The notes beneath the pieces were generated by a model, which searched no databases, had not been told where the DNA came from, and saw nothing but the letters and a program-made list of their open reading frames with translations. The position numbers and the translations under genes are program-made. Shown piece after piece: positions 14,301 to 26,776 of a stretch of DNA of 64,000 bases; the stretch's first letter is position 1, and every line of letters starts with the position of its first letter. Source of the DNA: Onchocerca lupi (Eukaryota > Nematoda > Chromadorea > Rhabditida > Onchocercidae). Location: the NCBI GenBank assembly GCA_028564675.1, contig JAOVVO010000048.1, positions 163,115-227,114 on the forward strand, given 5' to 3'.

Positions 14301-17300
14301 TTCAAAAAAAGCTTAGTAACTGAATGAGAATAGGAATGGATTTTTCAATAGTTGAGAAATTAAATTCAGAAGCATCATCCTCGCAAGAATCTGCGCAACG
14401 ACAATCAACAAGCACTATTGCTGAGCAAGTAATGAATGTGAATAAGCAACCATCAATGAATAGTTCTTTTCTTAGAAGGTAATTTTAAAATTGATTCAAT
14501 CAAAAATAGTATTTATCTTTCATAACTTTTCAGTACATTACAGTTTTTATTCTATGCATCATTCATTTTATAGTTTGGATACAAAATAAGCACTGGTAGG
14601 AAACTTGGAATGATGATTAAAAGTGTAAATGTTTTTGGGAAAATAATTGAAGTAAATGTAAATAGTGTAGAAAAATGTAAACAAAAGCTTCCTATTGAAA
14701 ATTTGTTCCGAAAAGTAGGATATATAGAAATAGGATAAATGGCTTAATTCAAAAAAGAAAAGCAAAAAACTTATATATATCTGCATCAACTAGCTCAAAA
14801 AAAATGCAAAAAAATGCACCAGTTTTACATAAGTTTTTTTCTAATTTTGTATTCCTGGAATAGCCACGTCCGGATCATAGTGCCCATTTAGCGATTGCCA
14901 AAAAGTGGACATTAAAAAATGACTGCCGACATTCAAACATATATTTGAATATTTCCCTTTTAATTCTTGAAAAAAATTACGAATTTCAGCAAAAATTTGG
15001 AAATGAAACTAAACGTTATTCACGAAAAATGACATAAGACATAGACGAAAAATTCAAATATTAGCATGTAATTAAAACCATTTTGACGAGCATGCCTGTA
15101 TTTGACGTGTAAAATCCGTAATATTTATGATATTTTATGATATTTAAGACTGGGCTGCTTAATTTAGTACAAATGAATATATCTTCAGAAGATGTATTAT
15201 ATTAAGCATTTAGGCGTTAAAATCCTAAATTAAATAGATTCACCTTGATTTTTTTTTTCTTTTTTAATGAAGTTCTCAAAGATAAACATATCTTTTTGGA
15301 ATTCGCAAAGAAATGCTAGATAGTCGATCATTTCGCAGTGCATGTAGTGAACGATCTGATGAAATGTCATTACGATCAGTAAAACGTTCTGGTATACCGT
15401 ATAAACGCGAAAAAATGCCTGTTTCGGTTGGAATAGTTACGGTAATTTTATTTATTGCTGGTGGTGCTATTTTATTCTCTATTTGGGAAGATTGGAATTT
15501 TTTCGATGGTGCCTACTACTCATTCATTACTTTAAGGTAAATCTAATTCGTATATAACAAAAACAAAATAACCAATATCTAATATATGTTATCATCTATA
15601 TCTACATATATAATAAAAATGTAAATCATCATTGCTGTTATTTGGCATGTAACTTTGCAATTCTTCATCGATTGCTTTTAAATTCTGAGGCACGTTGCAT
15701 TCCAAGAGGCACTTGTTTCCGGATAGACACTTTTCTTTTTACTTATCACACCTGTGACAGATAAAAGTAGATGAGTGGACTGAAGTTATTGACTGCGCCT
15801 ACGTTGCGTTGCTCATTTTGACACAACGTTTCAAGCTCTTATCGACTGATTTGAAAATTTGATCCAACATTGCATTTGAATAGGCGAATGTTTCTATGTA
15901 GATATACCTACTTTTTCTCTACCTATATACCTGTGAAAGATTCAAACGAAATCAACGATGTAATATGCGCTGAAATACCCAATTCCGATGTTAACAAGGA
16001 TTTGTATGAAGTTGTGACGAAAAATATGATACATGAATTTTGCGGCATATTGAATCCAAATTCACCATGTGTAATGGATGGAAAATGCTCTAAGCGATAT
16101 CCTCGAGCATTAGGATCCAATACAGTTATGTGTTGTTTAAGATTAGTATCCATCATTTAACATAGTTAAGTGGTGGATACTAATGCTAGAGAATATCGCT
16201 TAGAGCATCTTCCATTCATTATACATGGTGAATTCGGATTCGACGGATATCCTTTACAGAAGAGGGTCAAACGATGGATATTCTTTATATAGAAGAAGAT
16301 CAGTAGAAGATGGCAGTAAATTAGCAACTATACAAATGCGGAAAGATAACATCGAAGTGGATAATCGTGGGTTGTTTAATATTCGCCTTTGATATTGAAA
16401 ACATAATAGCTGAAATATTCTACTTTGCTGCGGCACTTAAAGGCGTAAAAAATTAATTATAAATATGCGTGTCCAGCTACAAGACGATCGATTAGTTGAG
16501 ATATATTCACATCAACTGCTGGAAATTGGGGACAGAAAGTTACCGGTTGATCTTGTCGTAGGATGATTTTCATTGCTTCGGAACTTCTGCAATTTATAAC
16601 GTTAAAAAAAGAGTTGGTTGAAAAAGTATTTCCCGAAATTCAAAATAATTATGAGAATCACGACTGGCTTAATGAACGAGCTATTCTTGCGGCGAAGAAC
16701 GAAGATGGCTACGAACTTAACATTATTCAGTCTAATATTTAAAGCGAGGCAGCCAATACAAGTCCTCGATATTGTTATGAAAGCAGATGAGGCGGTTAGT
16801 TATCGAACAGAATATTGAATTCACTCGATCTGTCAGGAATGCCATCATACGTACTGCTGTTGAAAATCGCGTGACAATTATCATGTTGCGAAATGTCAAC
16901 TATAAAAAACTTTGGAACAGCACACGGTTGCAGTAAAAAAATTAACGTCGTAGAAGCAACAGTCTTGACTGGACCTTTCAGCAGATGTCCCTTTTCCTTC
17001 TATTCCTATGATTCCAACAGATATGCCATTTCAATTTAAGGGATTGCAATTCCCAATTCGATTGACATTTGCAATCATCGTCAGCAAAATTCAGGACCGA
17101 TCTTTAGAACTGTGAGGTTTACATCTGGACACGTTATTGTATATTTACACAGACAAAGGAACAAAAAAAAAAAAAAAAAAGTATTGCATAATCACAAACG
17201 TTGTGAAATTAAACGAATTGGAAACATGCACTTTCTCTATTCTTTCTTTACTTAATCAATCTGAGCTACAATAACACGTGTATATAAAAAATATGTAAAG

Positions 17301-19895
17301 CATGGTGTATTCGAATGCAACGTTGTTTCAAAACTTCAGAGCATAGTTAAGAACTTTTGGAGATCTTGGATTTTGAACTAATATAAACAAGGCGCGTTTT
17401 TGAGAAATTTCGGAGATTTAAAATTTTGAACAGACGAACATGTACATTTTTGTTTATATAGATTAGCTGAACCGGCTATGCGAAGCGTGCTGAGTACTTT
17501 CTAATAAATTTTATCATTATCTTATCTTCATTAATGATGAAATTGATCAGAAAATCATTAAATTAAAAGGCCATCACAATACACTTATGAACAACCATTA
17601 CGATACTTAATAGATCATCGATATTATTCGAGTAGTAAATGAATTAATCGGAACGAAATTTTTTCAAATATGTCAGAATCCTTACAGAAAAATCACCATT
17701 TTTGTTTGATTTATCATTTAGTATGCACATACAACACTTAGTTTATCAATTAGTTTAGAATCATCCGGAAAATGATATATTAGACTGTAATCATACTCTG
17801 ATTATTCACTGCATAGATGATATGCATTCGATATATTTTAGTATTTTAATCCGGCAATATGCTAAATTAAATAACTCAATAGAAATGAAAATGATACATA
17901 TTCATAAATTTTAAAATATGTTGTGAATTCTCAAATTTTTTTCTTAATCGTTAAATTTTACTTCTCATTTTCAATTTGCAGTACGATCGGTTTTGGTGAT
18001 ATAGTTCCCGGGCAAAGTCTTGGTGAAGGTTCGCAGGAAAAATTAATTGTTTGTGCATTATATTTGTTATTTGGTATGGCTTTAATTGCGATGTGTTTCA
18101 AACTAATGCAAGATGATGTGGTGCGGAAGGCACGATGGCTTGGACAAAAAATTGGCATTCTTGGTTAGACAGTTTAAATTTTTCGAATAAAAAATGGAAA
18201 AAAAACTTTTGTTACTTTATTTTGGAGAACTTTACTTTCTTTTTAGTCTTTTAATAACGTAGATTTAGAAAAAAAAAATCATTTAGACGAGAATCGTAAT
18301 TCGTGTAAATTCTTTGCTTGTGATAGATAGATTTCTGTGTCACCTATTTTGTTCGTCTCAAAGATTCTAACAAGTTGTTTTTGTGAGCAATTTGCACTTA
18401 ATTTTAACAGCTTTCAATGCCTCTAACTACGTCTCCAGGAAATCAAAATGAAACGTCGCGGTTGAGTGACATACTAACATCACCTATGTTGCGTGTACTG
18501 CAATTGCAATCCAATATTGCACAAACACGAGTTCAAGCAAGTCTGCTTTCATGCATTTGCATTTGCATTTTTTCCGCAGAATTTTGCACATGTAGTTGCA
18601 AGTTTTTGCCAACCCATATGAAGTGGAAAGAAATTGTAAAATATTGACTATTTAATCAAGATTTAATTAAGACTTTATAAGCTGTCATATATTTATGTTA
18701 CAGGCAAAAATTTTGCAAATATTATTTAGAAATGCTTGCTTTCACAAATGTTCATTAAAGTGATAATATATCCAATTACCATAAGATTAAGTTAATAATT
18801 TAAATTATTTGAAATATATTTTTGGCTTATATTCTTTAAGTTTATTTTCACGACTTATCACAATTTTCTAAAATTAAAAAAAAAGTGAAAGTTCATAAAT
18901 TGATTAAACTTTTATTGTGAAATTGTTCACATCACTTTATCGACCAAAACTTCTGGTAATTGGACTTGCTTTTCTTTTAAACAAAAGAAATCCTTTCTTC
19001 GTTACTAATATCTCAAGGGATTTTCTCTTTTATCGTATTAAGCATCGAGCTATTTCTGCAATGTTTATTTAACTTCTCGTCATCGCGGAAGTTGAGTTAG
19101 AATGATCAATGCATTTGTTGTCATTTGTGACAAGTTAGCAGTGTTGTCATTTGTGAAAACGATGCATTGAGCCATAGTTAATGGTAACAAATTTGTTTTG
19201 TTCACTTTTCAGAAATGCAAATAAGCAATATAGAAAATTTAACAACATGAAATTGGATATTTCAGCACGAGAAAGTTTGCCAGATTCTGAATTTGAAACG
19301 GATGATGATAATTTAATGGAAGAAGATGATGATGATGATGATGATGTCATGTCTGATGAAAGAATTGATCAGGTTTAATTTTTATTTTTTTTGCTTCAGA
19401 AAAAACTCAGCAGAAGTTATTGTAAAAATAATACTTCATTTTAATATTACTCAAATGAATTTGTGCTAAATGATCGTTTTCCAAATCAAGATAAGCACAC
19501 ACATGTGTAGTCTTATTTTTGTGGAGAACTTACGTACGTGCAAAGAATTATTCATTAGGAAAGATTTATGAAAGAATAAAGTAATTTTATCAAAGTAATT
19601 TATATATGAAAATACACAGGAATTGATTGGAAAGTATGCATAAATCATTCAAAGTAAATTAATTCTAGTTTCAGAAATATTTTAACTAAAAACATATCGT
19701 TTGATTTTTTAGGATAAACCTACTTTGTCCAGCGGTTCCTCGAGACGTAATGGTGACGAATCACGCAGCCTGATTATACGTGATGAGAAGAAATATCAAG
19801 AAAATCGGAAAATTTCAAATATGGATCGTGTAAGCTGTCAAGATTATTTCGATGGTCCAAAACGTCTTCAGCGATTTCATAGAACTAATTATTAA
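5387..19895 (+). CDS. TWK-type two-pore-domain (K2P) potassium channel
   Basis: Background (leak) K+ channel of the plasma membrane. Exons: 5387-5440, 5958-6098, 7797-7923, 8007-8096, 8732-8850, 10403-10529, 11028-11241, 11507-11655, 12254-12395, 12727-12798, 13265-13367, 13923-13986, 14352-14478, 15311-15536, 17982-18163, then C-terminal exons 19213-19372 and 19713-19895 (TAA). The start (MHDEIRSCC) gives an 18-codon exon in frame with M1 (AYAVLGAFMFREIE). Pore 1 is TTIGYGHICP across exons 4/5 and M2 follows (YAMIGIPLMLLCLANIAESL). About 350 basic, Ser/Thr-rich residues separate M2 from M3 (IVTVILFIAGGAILFSIWE). Pore 2 (STIGFGDIVPG, exons 14/15) and M4 follow. The tail has an Asp run. Two introns appear to use GC donors (6099, 8097). 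Two junctions are unresolved. Exon 13 to 14 does not match in phase, so a small exon is probably missing. Exon 15 to 19213 also needs an extra exon, and 18411-18538 holds a further coding-like frame (MPLTTSPGNQ) that may be alternative. Confidence 0.85.
9826..10330 (-). mobile_element. Possible solo LTR-like relic in channel intron
   Basis: Within the intron between channel exons 5 and 6 a block is visibly less AT-rich than its surroundings. On the minus strand it has a TATA-like box (GGATATAAAAAGGAGC, about 10026-10041) followed by a CAATCA-rich stretch. That layout resembles the promoter/R region of an LTR. I could not find a matching second copy, TG..CA ends or a target duplication, so this is inference only. 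The exact borders are guesses. Confidence 0.25.
15595..17504 (+). mobile_element. Decayed Helitron in the channel pore-2 intron
   Basis: The intron 15537-17981 contains fragments of a Helitron Rep/helicase protein in the same direction as the host gene. Around 15957-16117 a frame reads DVICAEIPNSDVN, VTKNMIHEFCGILNPNSPC and DGKCSKRYPRA, the characteristic block between Rep and helicase. Near 16360 NIEVDNRG recalls the usual DNRWVVPY stretch. From 16508 to about 16820 and again 16970-17130 come helicase fragments (HQLLEIGDRKLPVDLV, IPMIPTDMPFQFKGLQFPIR) with many stops and frameshifts. Candidate ends: 5' TCTATATCTACATATATAAT at 15595, preceded by A, and 3' CTAA at 17501-17504, followed by T. 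These fit Helitron insertion between A and T without target duplication. The element is dead as a protein source. The family is confident and the ends are inferred. Confidence 0.8.
16016..16245. repeat. Imperfect inverted duplication inside the Helitron relic
   Basis: The sequence around 16172-16245 (GGATACTAATGCTAGAGAAT, then GGTGAATTCGGATTC) is a near match to the reverse complement of 16040-16154, where the minus strand reads GGATACTAAT, later GCTCGAGGATATCGCTTAGA and GGTGAATTTGGATTC. The left arm carries about 30 extra bases between two CTAAT copies. The two arms meet at about 16155-16170. Confidence 0.75.
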
Positions 19896-22800
19896 TCTCT
19901 TGATTGGAGTTGTTCGATTGCTTATTATGCTCAAATGAATTTTGCATATAACATATGTTCAATAATTGCCATTGATAAACGATAAAATATTAAGGAAAAA
20001 TTGATAAAATAACAAGCAAAACAGTAGTTCAACAGAAATTATAAAAACTTTTCATGTCATAATGATGACGACATATTGACATATGTTATGATTTTAAACG
20101 ATGAAATAAAAAAGGAAATTTACAGGAAGATGATTAAGAAAAATTGGGCACCTAAAAAAGAATAATTAGGCGTGAGGCATACAAAAGGGGATAAGGGATT
20201 CGTAGAAATTGATGCAATTCATTTTAATAATTACAGCATGAATATACGTCGCTAACAGACTTCAAAAAATTGTCCATTATTTTATGATCAATTGATTCCA
20301 CGTTGAGATAGTTCCTGATCAGTATGATGCAACAAAGCAATTATATTGATAATAAAATGGTGGAATCTGAATTTTTATAACAAGAAATTATTAAAAATTT
20401 ATTAAGATAGACGAATTTTGTCAAATTTTTCCCTTCCTTTTTTTCAAGAATTGCCCTAAGATTATATCATCTAACATCAAATCAGAATAATCAATTCGGA
20501 AAATTGTAAATTGGAAAAATATCATAAAAGAGCTTGAAACAAAAGGCTTGGAAAAGGGATAATGTTATTCGCATGAAAGTTTTCCTTCTAGTTTTAATTC
20601 TGCTAGTTTTTTTTTTCTGAAAATTCAATGAAGAATTTCAGATGAACTGAACAAAATTTGAATCAGTGGAAAGAATTTCTTGTCCTAAATCCGTTTTTTT
20701 TTCCTTACGATGAATTTCAATTTTAACACGCTGATCCATCGGATGCAAATGCATCACCAAGCCAAAAATGATATTCAAAAGCTATTTGGTTAGCATAATC
20801 AGAAAATGAAGCAGTACCTTTATGTCAAACCATGTTTATATAGCAATGAATATAAAAATTGAAATCAAATTCTTTGGAGAAGAATCAATTTCGTTGAAAA
20901 TTATTGTTTCTGTGAAAAGCTTATTTTCGATCATTAGCGAATTTTTTTATTTTTATTTTTTTATTTTTTTTTTTGTTTATAGCAAATTCATGCATTTGAT
21001 TTCAATTTAAAATTTTTAAAAATATGATGGGAGATGATTAATACTTAAATTTAAATTAACACTTAAATATGATCAAGTTTAAATAATTGAGAAGATTTAA
21101 CATCTTAAGTGTACATAAACATCGTTAAGTAATAAATATTTATCGTTTATCCTCTTTTTTTAAATTCATTTATGAATGCATTTTTCCATTTTAATAAACA
21201 ATCGAAAAACATTTGTTTATGTCAATTTTAAGCCTTCAACTATCAGCACTTTCATTATATGAAAGTTCAATTTCCGAATTTTAGTATCTGAACCTTAACG
21301 GCAATATTTAAAACAAAATTTTTCAGTTTTTTTAATCAGATGAAATGAATATCCACCCTCAGATTATGAGTGCCATAAAAAGCAAGCATTATCATTAAAA
21401 TTATTGAATTTAAAGGAATCAAAATGATATAGCTAAAAAAATCCTCCTAGAGATGGATGAATTTATCAAGTTGATAAGCTTCTTCCGTGGGAAATTATTC
21501 GCACTTTCAACAAAGAAATCTTTCGAGAATTTTTTAAAAATCCGATCTATAGAAAAGAAATCATATTGAATAAGTTTGCAATATGACAATAAATTGTAAT
21601 TTACATATTTTTGTTGCTATTTATTTGTTTTTACATTTAATTGTTTGTGCAAAAAAATAAAGTTAAATGGAAAAAAGAAAAAGAAATAATAAGTAGAATA
21701 TCAGAATTCAATCACTAATTAATTATAACAAACAATATGGTAAAAGAAAAAAGGCGACAAAAACGAAAGTTTTTCATTCGAATCTTAAGTTAAAATCAAT
21801 TTTATATTAAAAAATCATTCAATACTTTTCATTTTCCCTGCAAGTATTGTTTTATTTTAATATTTTACTATACTTTATTTTTTTCTTTCATTTTCATTAA
21901 ATAGCTATGAATTTCATAATTTTTCATTTGTTTAATTGGTAGATTATGTTCCATGAAATTCATTTATATCCTAATCTATTTTAATTATTTTTCCTTCTAT
22001 TTATCTAATTTTGCATATTAACTACGAGTGATTTTGAATTAAATTGAGTTTTTAAGAAGAGAAGTATTTGCTAGATTGAGAAAATTTTATACTTTAATAA
22101 TTAGCTATTGCAATTAGATTTGCCAAAATAACAATAGGATGTTTTCTCAATTGTAATTATTCTGAAATCATCTATAATAGCATTTTGATTTTGAATTTTC
22201 GTTCGACTATAAAATATTTAAATTATTTCAATCAAAATAAAGCTTATATTTGATGATATATTGGAATATGCACTGCTGAAATTTTAATGATATGCTGAAA
22301 CATGCGTTGCTGAAATTTTAAGTGAATTTGACAAAAATTATGCTTGACTGATTTTATTTGCATAAATAATCGCTTTTCTAAGATTATATTTCGTGTACAC
22401 ATGCATTTGTGTATATGTGTATTTTACGGAATATGTTTTTATATTTTATTTATCACAATTAAGATTAAAATTCCTACAAAAAAAAATTTTCTCATAATCT
22501 GGAAATTGAAAAATTTCATGAGATTTCTCCAAAAGAATTAGTAATGGCAAATACTATTACATTGTACTTAATAACCTTTTATCTTATTATCTTCTAATTA
22601 AAAATTTAATTACATTTATCATTATTAAAGTTTGGTCAATAAGTTTTGCATTATACGAAATTAACTGCTAATTTGTTTTGAAATGAAAACTAAATTGATA
22701 ATATTTTAATATGGTAAATTAGCTATTTTAATTTCTCTTTTTGATGCTTAGGATTCGAGTAATAAATTTTTATAAAATTCAAAATCGATTACTAATTTTT

Positions 22801-23157
22801 TCTGAAACTAAAAAAAATTGCTAATATATTTAACCATGACAAGTTTGCCACTTTAATTTTCATATTTTTTAATATCAGAACTTTTTTTCTTAAGAAAAAA
22901 TTTAGTTTGCAAAATTTATTTTTATGCAAAAATCATAAAAAAAAGGAGGAAATCATTTAGATGTGAGGAGAAAAGTATTGCCCTTCTGTCTACTGGTTAT
23001 TATGAAAGTGAAAAAGCTGGTGATTAGATTTTCTACGACTTAATACTTATTTATAATTAGTTTTTTTCTTTCTTTCTTTTTCATAACTTAATGCTTTTTG
23101 TATATTATTTTATGCTAACGAAATATTGTGATACTAACATTTAACTTCTATTTTTAG
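19896..23157. other. Intergenic AT-rich region
   Basis: Lies between the channel stop and the small secreted-protein gene. It probably includes the channel 3' UTR (an AATAAA occurs at about 20104). I see no exon-like block with splice signals, no known repeat and no RNA gene. Several short T-rich and A-rich runs are present. Confidence 0.6.
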
Positions 23158-24454
23158 ATGGAAATTTCTTCGATTCATTTTTTATTCATGATATTAGGTT
23201 TGTATATTCATTTAATAACTAGCTATTCGTTCATCCATACAATCATAAATTAAACTAGAGTTAATTTCAGTTGAAGCATTTCCCATTTCTTTCCATCATT
23301 CTAACAATGGCAAATAATAGCTGTTGTTTTCATTTTTTTATTATTAAATTCAAAATACCGATGTCTTTTTGCGACATTTTTTATTAAAAACTAGAATTAA
23401 CTCATTAAACTTTCAAAAATTTAATCAAATAAATTTTTCGCATGAAATGAATATCATTTACGTGATAATAGTAAATTAATGATTCATATTTAGGATTGGA
23501 GAATAAAATGTTTATTGAGAATATGTTATGCGTAATGCTACTAACAATATCTGTCACCTTGGGTTATTCGTCTAATGCTAATCAGACGGTTATTATCAGA
23601 GCAGGGTCAACTGCATATCCACGTTACTTGCGCAGGAACATAAAAGGTCAATTAAAAAAAAACGCTTCCTTTTTTTTTTTCAAATCAATTAATGGAATAA
23701 TTGATAAGAATTGAAATAATACGTGAACCACATTATATATCTTAGAATGCATAATATATATTAATTTATCAGCGAAAATAATGATGTTTATTAAAAGATG
23801 TGATAAATTAAGCCTGAGCAAATTTTCACCAGAAATTGTCAAAGTTTATTTTATCGGAGAATTAATTACCAGTTTTTTTACTTCTTCTAAGTAATATCTA
23901 TTAAGCATAACTGTAAGTAAACAAGCATTCAGCAGCATTTGCTATTTGCAAGTATTGTTAGAATAATTGAAATGAATGAATATGGCTTGCAGGATGTTCA
24001 CCGGATGATATTATATCACAATGTTTACAATCAAAGGAAAGTTATGATGAATGCACGCAGGGATTATGCAGTCGTTGCATTCTGCAAGCATCCGTGCTAA
24101 ATCCATTTGGTTATTGTAAACATATCGATTATTTACTTTTTGATCTTTTTGACCTTTTTATTTTTACTTATGAATTTTTAGTTATGAACTTATGAAAAAT
24201 TTTTTTTACTTATTTTTTTACGTTTTATTTTTTTTTTCACTTATGAATTAAGTTTTTCTTCACTTATGGATTTTGAAAATTGTAAATTTTGAACCATAAT
24301 TTGTAATCCAGATGTTAACATTGTAAACTTCCAAATACACTTCTAATTTTCTTTAACTTTTTTCTTAATTTCAGCTGAATACTGTTACTGGATGATGTCT
24401 TGCCTTTGTACAGTAACCAGTTGTCAGGATTTACCGCAATCTGAGTGCTATTAA
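23158..24454 (+). CDS. Small secreted cysteine-rich protein
   Basis: Four exons in phase: 23158-23197, 23494-23646, 23993-24109 and 24375-24454 (TAA 24452-24454), giving about 129 residues. The first ATG sits directly after TATTTTTAG, which fits a spliced-leader acceptor. A shorter model would start at ATG 23508, also after an acceptor-like TTTAG. Either start gives a hydrophobic N terminus, with MLLTISVTLGYSS as likely signal peptide core. The mature part has ten cysteines: GCSPDD, SQCLQS, DECTQGLCSRC, EYCYW, MSCLCTV, SCQDL and a final SECY. Even-numbered spacing suggests five disulfides. I do not recognise the family. Secretion and disulfide bonding are inferred. An AATAAA lies downstream at about 24505. 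Confidence 0.7.
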
Positions 24455-26776
24455 AAGCGTAATCAACAAAAATAATCTTAGAAACATGCAGCATATCTCG
24501 TCACAAATAAAAATTATGAAAGCACTGACTCTGTGTGCTACTCAGACACAGTAACTTTTGCATTTTAACCACAAAAACAAAAGTCGATTTGATTAAAAAT
24601 TTGATTTTATCAAATAATAAATGTATGTTCTTTTGCTGATAATTAATTTCCATGCAAATTATTTATTTTCTTTTTCGAATTAAAACAAAAAAATTCTGCG
24701 TTATTCATGAATGTGCATTATTCATATACGATGTGAAATTGAGCAGAATTACGACAAGACTATTTTTGTAGTTTAAAATTTTTCTTTTGGGTACAACTGT
24801 GAGTTATCAAGGAAACTAACATTTAAAATAATGATAATAATTTTGATAAATAATGAATTTATTATGCTTTTTTATGAAAATATTTTCACTTCTAAATAGT
24901 TTTGCCTTTTTTTGTGTTTAGATCTTAACCAGTAAAAAAACTACAAACTATAATTATTTCAAAAAATTTTATTATAAAAGTATAAACAGATTTTAGTTGC
25001 AGATTTTAGAAGCAGACTTTAATTGCTACCGACATAATGACTATGCATTTATACCAAGATTACCATTTTTCAACGTCCTATTACTTGCCCATGTTTTAAT
25101 TAATAAATATGATCTATAAAAGATTCAAAAATTAAATGCATTTTTAGAGATGTTCATTTTGAAATATACAATTAGTGAAAAGTTATTTTAAGCAAGTAAA
25201 AAATTGAAATATTAATTAAACTTTTCTTAAATGTGCCAATAATTAAAGGCTTCCTCACACATCTAAGTCATCTATCGCGAGATAATAATAGTAATCATAA
25301 ATCCTAACAGCTTTAATTAAAATTGCAATTCATAGGTGATCCTTTCTATTACTTTGAGAAATGCAAATAAAAGATATTAATTGAATTGTAATAAAAAAAT
25401 CATCAGTACTATTGTTAGTTCGTCATTTATTCATCGAATGATAAATATCGCGAAGTTTTTGTATTTTTCGTTCATAAAAAGCAAGTAAGATTTAGAGAAG
25501 TTTAAAATTTTAACATTGAAATTTTTTAAATTTTATTCTTTCATTACAATATAGAATGAAATTTTCTTTAGACAATTCTCAAGGAACACTTTATTGTAAA
25601 AACCTTGAATTTAATTTATGAACAAAAAAAAAAAAAGATGGAAAAAAAAGTGATGCACAAGGACATGAAGCTCAAAATGCAAAAAAAGGGAGAATAACTT
25701 TGATAGTCTTGTGTTTGAGGTTTTGTTTATCATTTAATCGGAGCGTTTCGGCGGTGAACATATTTATCATTTTGGCGGTATCGTTTTATTTATTATTTTG
25801 GTGGTAAGCATGTTTGTTGGCTTGTTGACTCAGGAAACGAAAGTATCAAATATATCAGCAATATTGTAAGCAAATGTTTTCAAAACTATTGGAAATGAGA
25901 ATGATGGGAAGATAGCGCTATTTTTACAGAGCGATCTGATTTATATCTGTATCAGTGACATCACAGCTTTCATATTCAATAGATCAAAGATCTTCGCATC
26001 ATAAAGATCGGAGACTATGTCGGATGTTTCAGAAGATACATATGTAGGATTTATTTGAAATTTTGCTGCTAGATAGTTATGTTACAAGATTTAAATTCAT
26101 TCGTAAATATAAATGACTAATAATGAGTGCTCGATGGTATCAGAATATTTTAAATTCGAACAAAATGAAAAGAATCAAAAATTGGATTTTTCAGGAAGTT
26201 TCCATGAGAGACCCAATAATGAGGGTATTATATAAATTTCAGTCTTATTTAAAATGGTAAGCCAGTCTAAAAATTTCGCTTTACTGTGAACAATCCAAAG
26301 TAATTGACTCAATTGTGTGAAATTTTAAAATTGCAAATTCATTTTGGATTTTTAACCAATCTCTCCTTCTTTTTCACTCACCAGATAATATCATTGAGCA
26401 GGGATGAATTACAAATATTTGCCTCATAGAATCCATAAATAGTCTTTCGAATTTTTTATCGGTTTTTACTATTTCTACGTTAATTTGCTGGCATTTTACG
26501 CATAACGATATTTTTTGCATAAACAAAAACATCTTTTCTAAAGCAAAGCAATCACGCTGTCGCACTTTTCTTTTTTTTTAAAATTCATAGCAATTTTAAG
26601 AATAAAATTAGAAATTTCAAGTGTACATTTATATTGAATCGTTGTTCCCGTGTCACTTCTAAAATAAGTAAATACATTTGAACACGAATATGTTAAGTAG
26701 AAATGCACTGATTGCTTCAGATTCCTAATTATATAAATTGATTAAAAATCTGATCTAAAATCTATTAAGGTATTTC
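24455..26776. other. Intergenic region between convergent genes
   Basis: The secreted-protein gene and the bHLH-PAS gene point towards each other here, so both 3' UTRs should lie in this stretch. I see no exon-like frame with splice borders. A short block near 25735-25815 repeats TTTTGGCGGT/TTTTGGTGGT and is slightly richer in G. Confidence 0.6.

Noticed and set aside
15595..17504. Active, protein-coding Helitron
   Set aside because: The Rep/helicase reading is broken by many stops and frameshifts, and an internal inversion is present.
18530..18545. Fourth GC donor (CAA/GCAAGT) after the block at 18411
   Set aside because: Using it ends in phase 0, which does not fit the next secure exon at 19213, so it stays unsupported.
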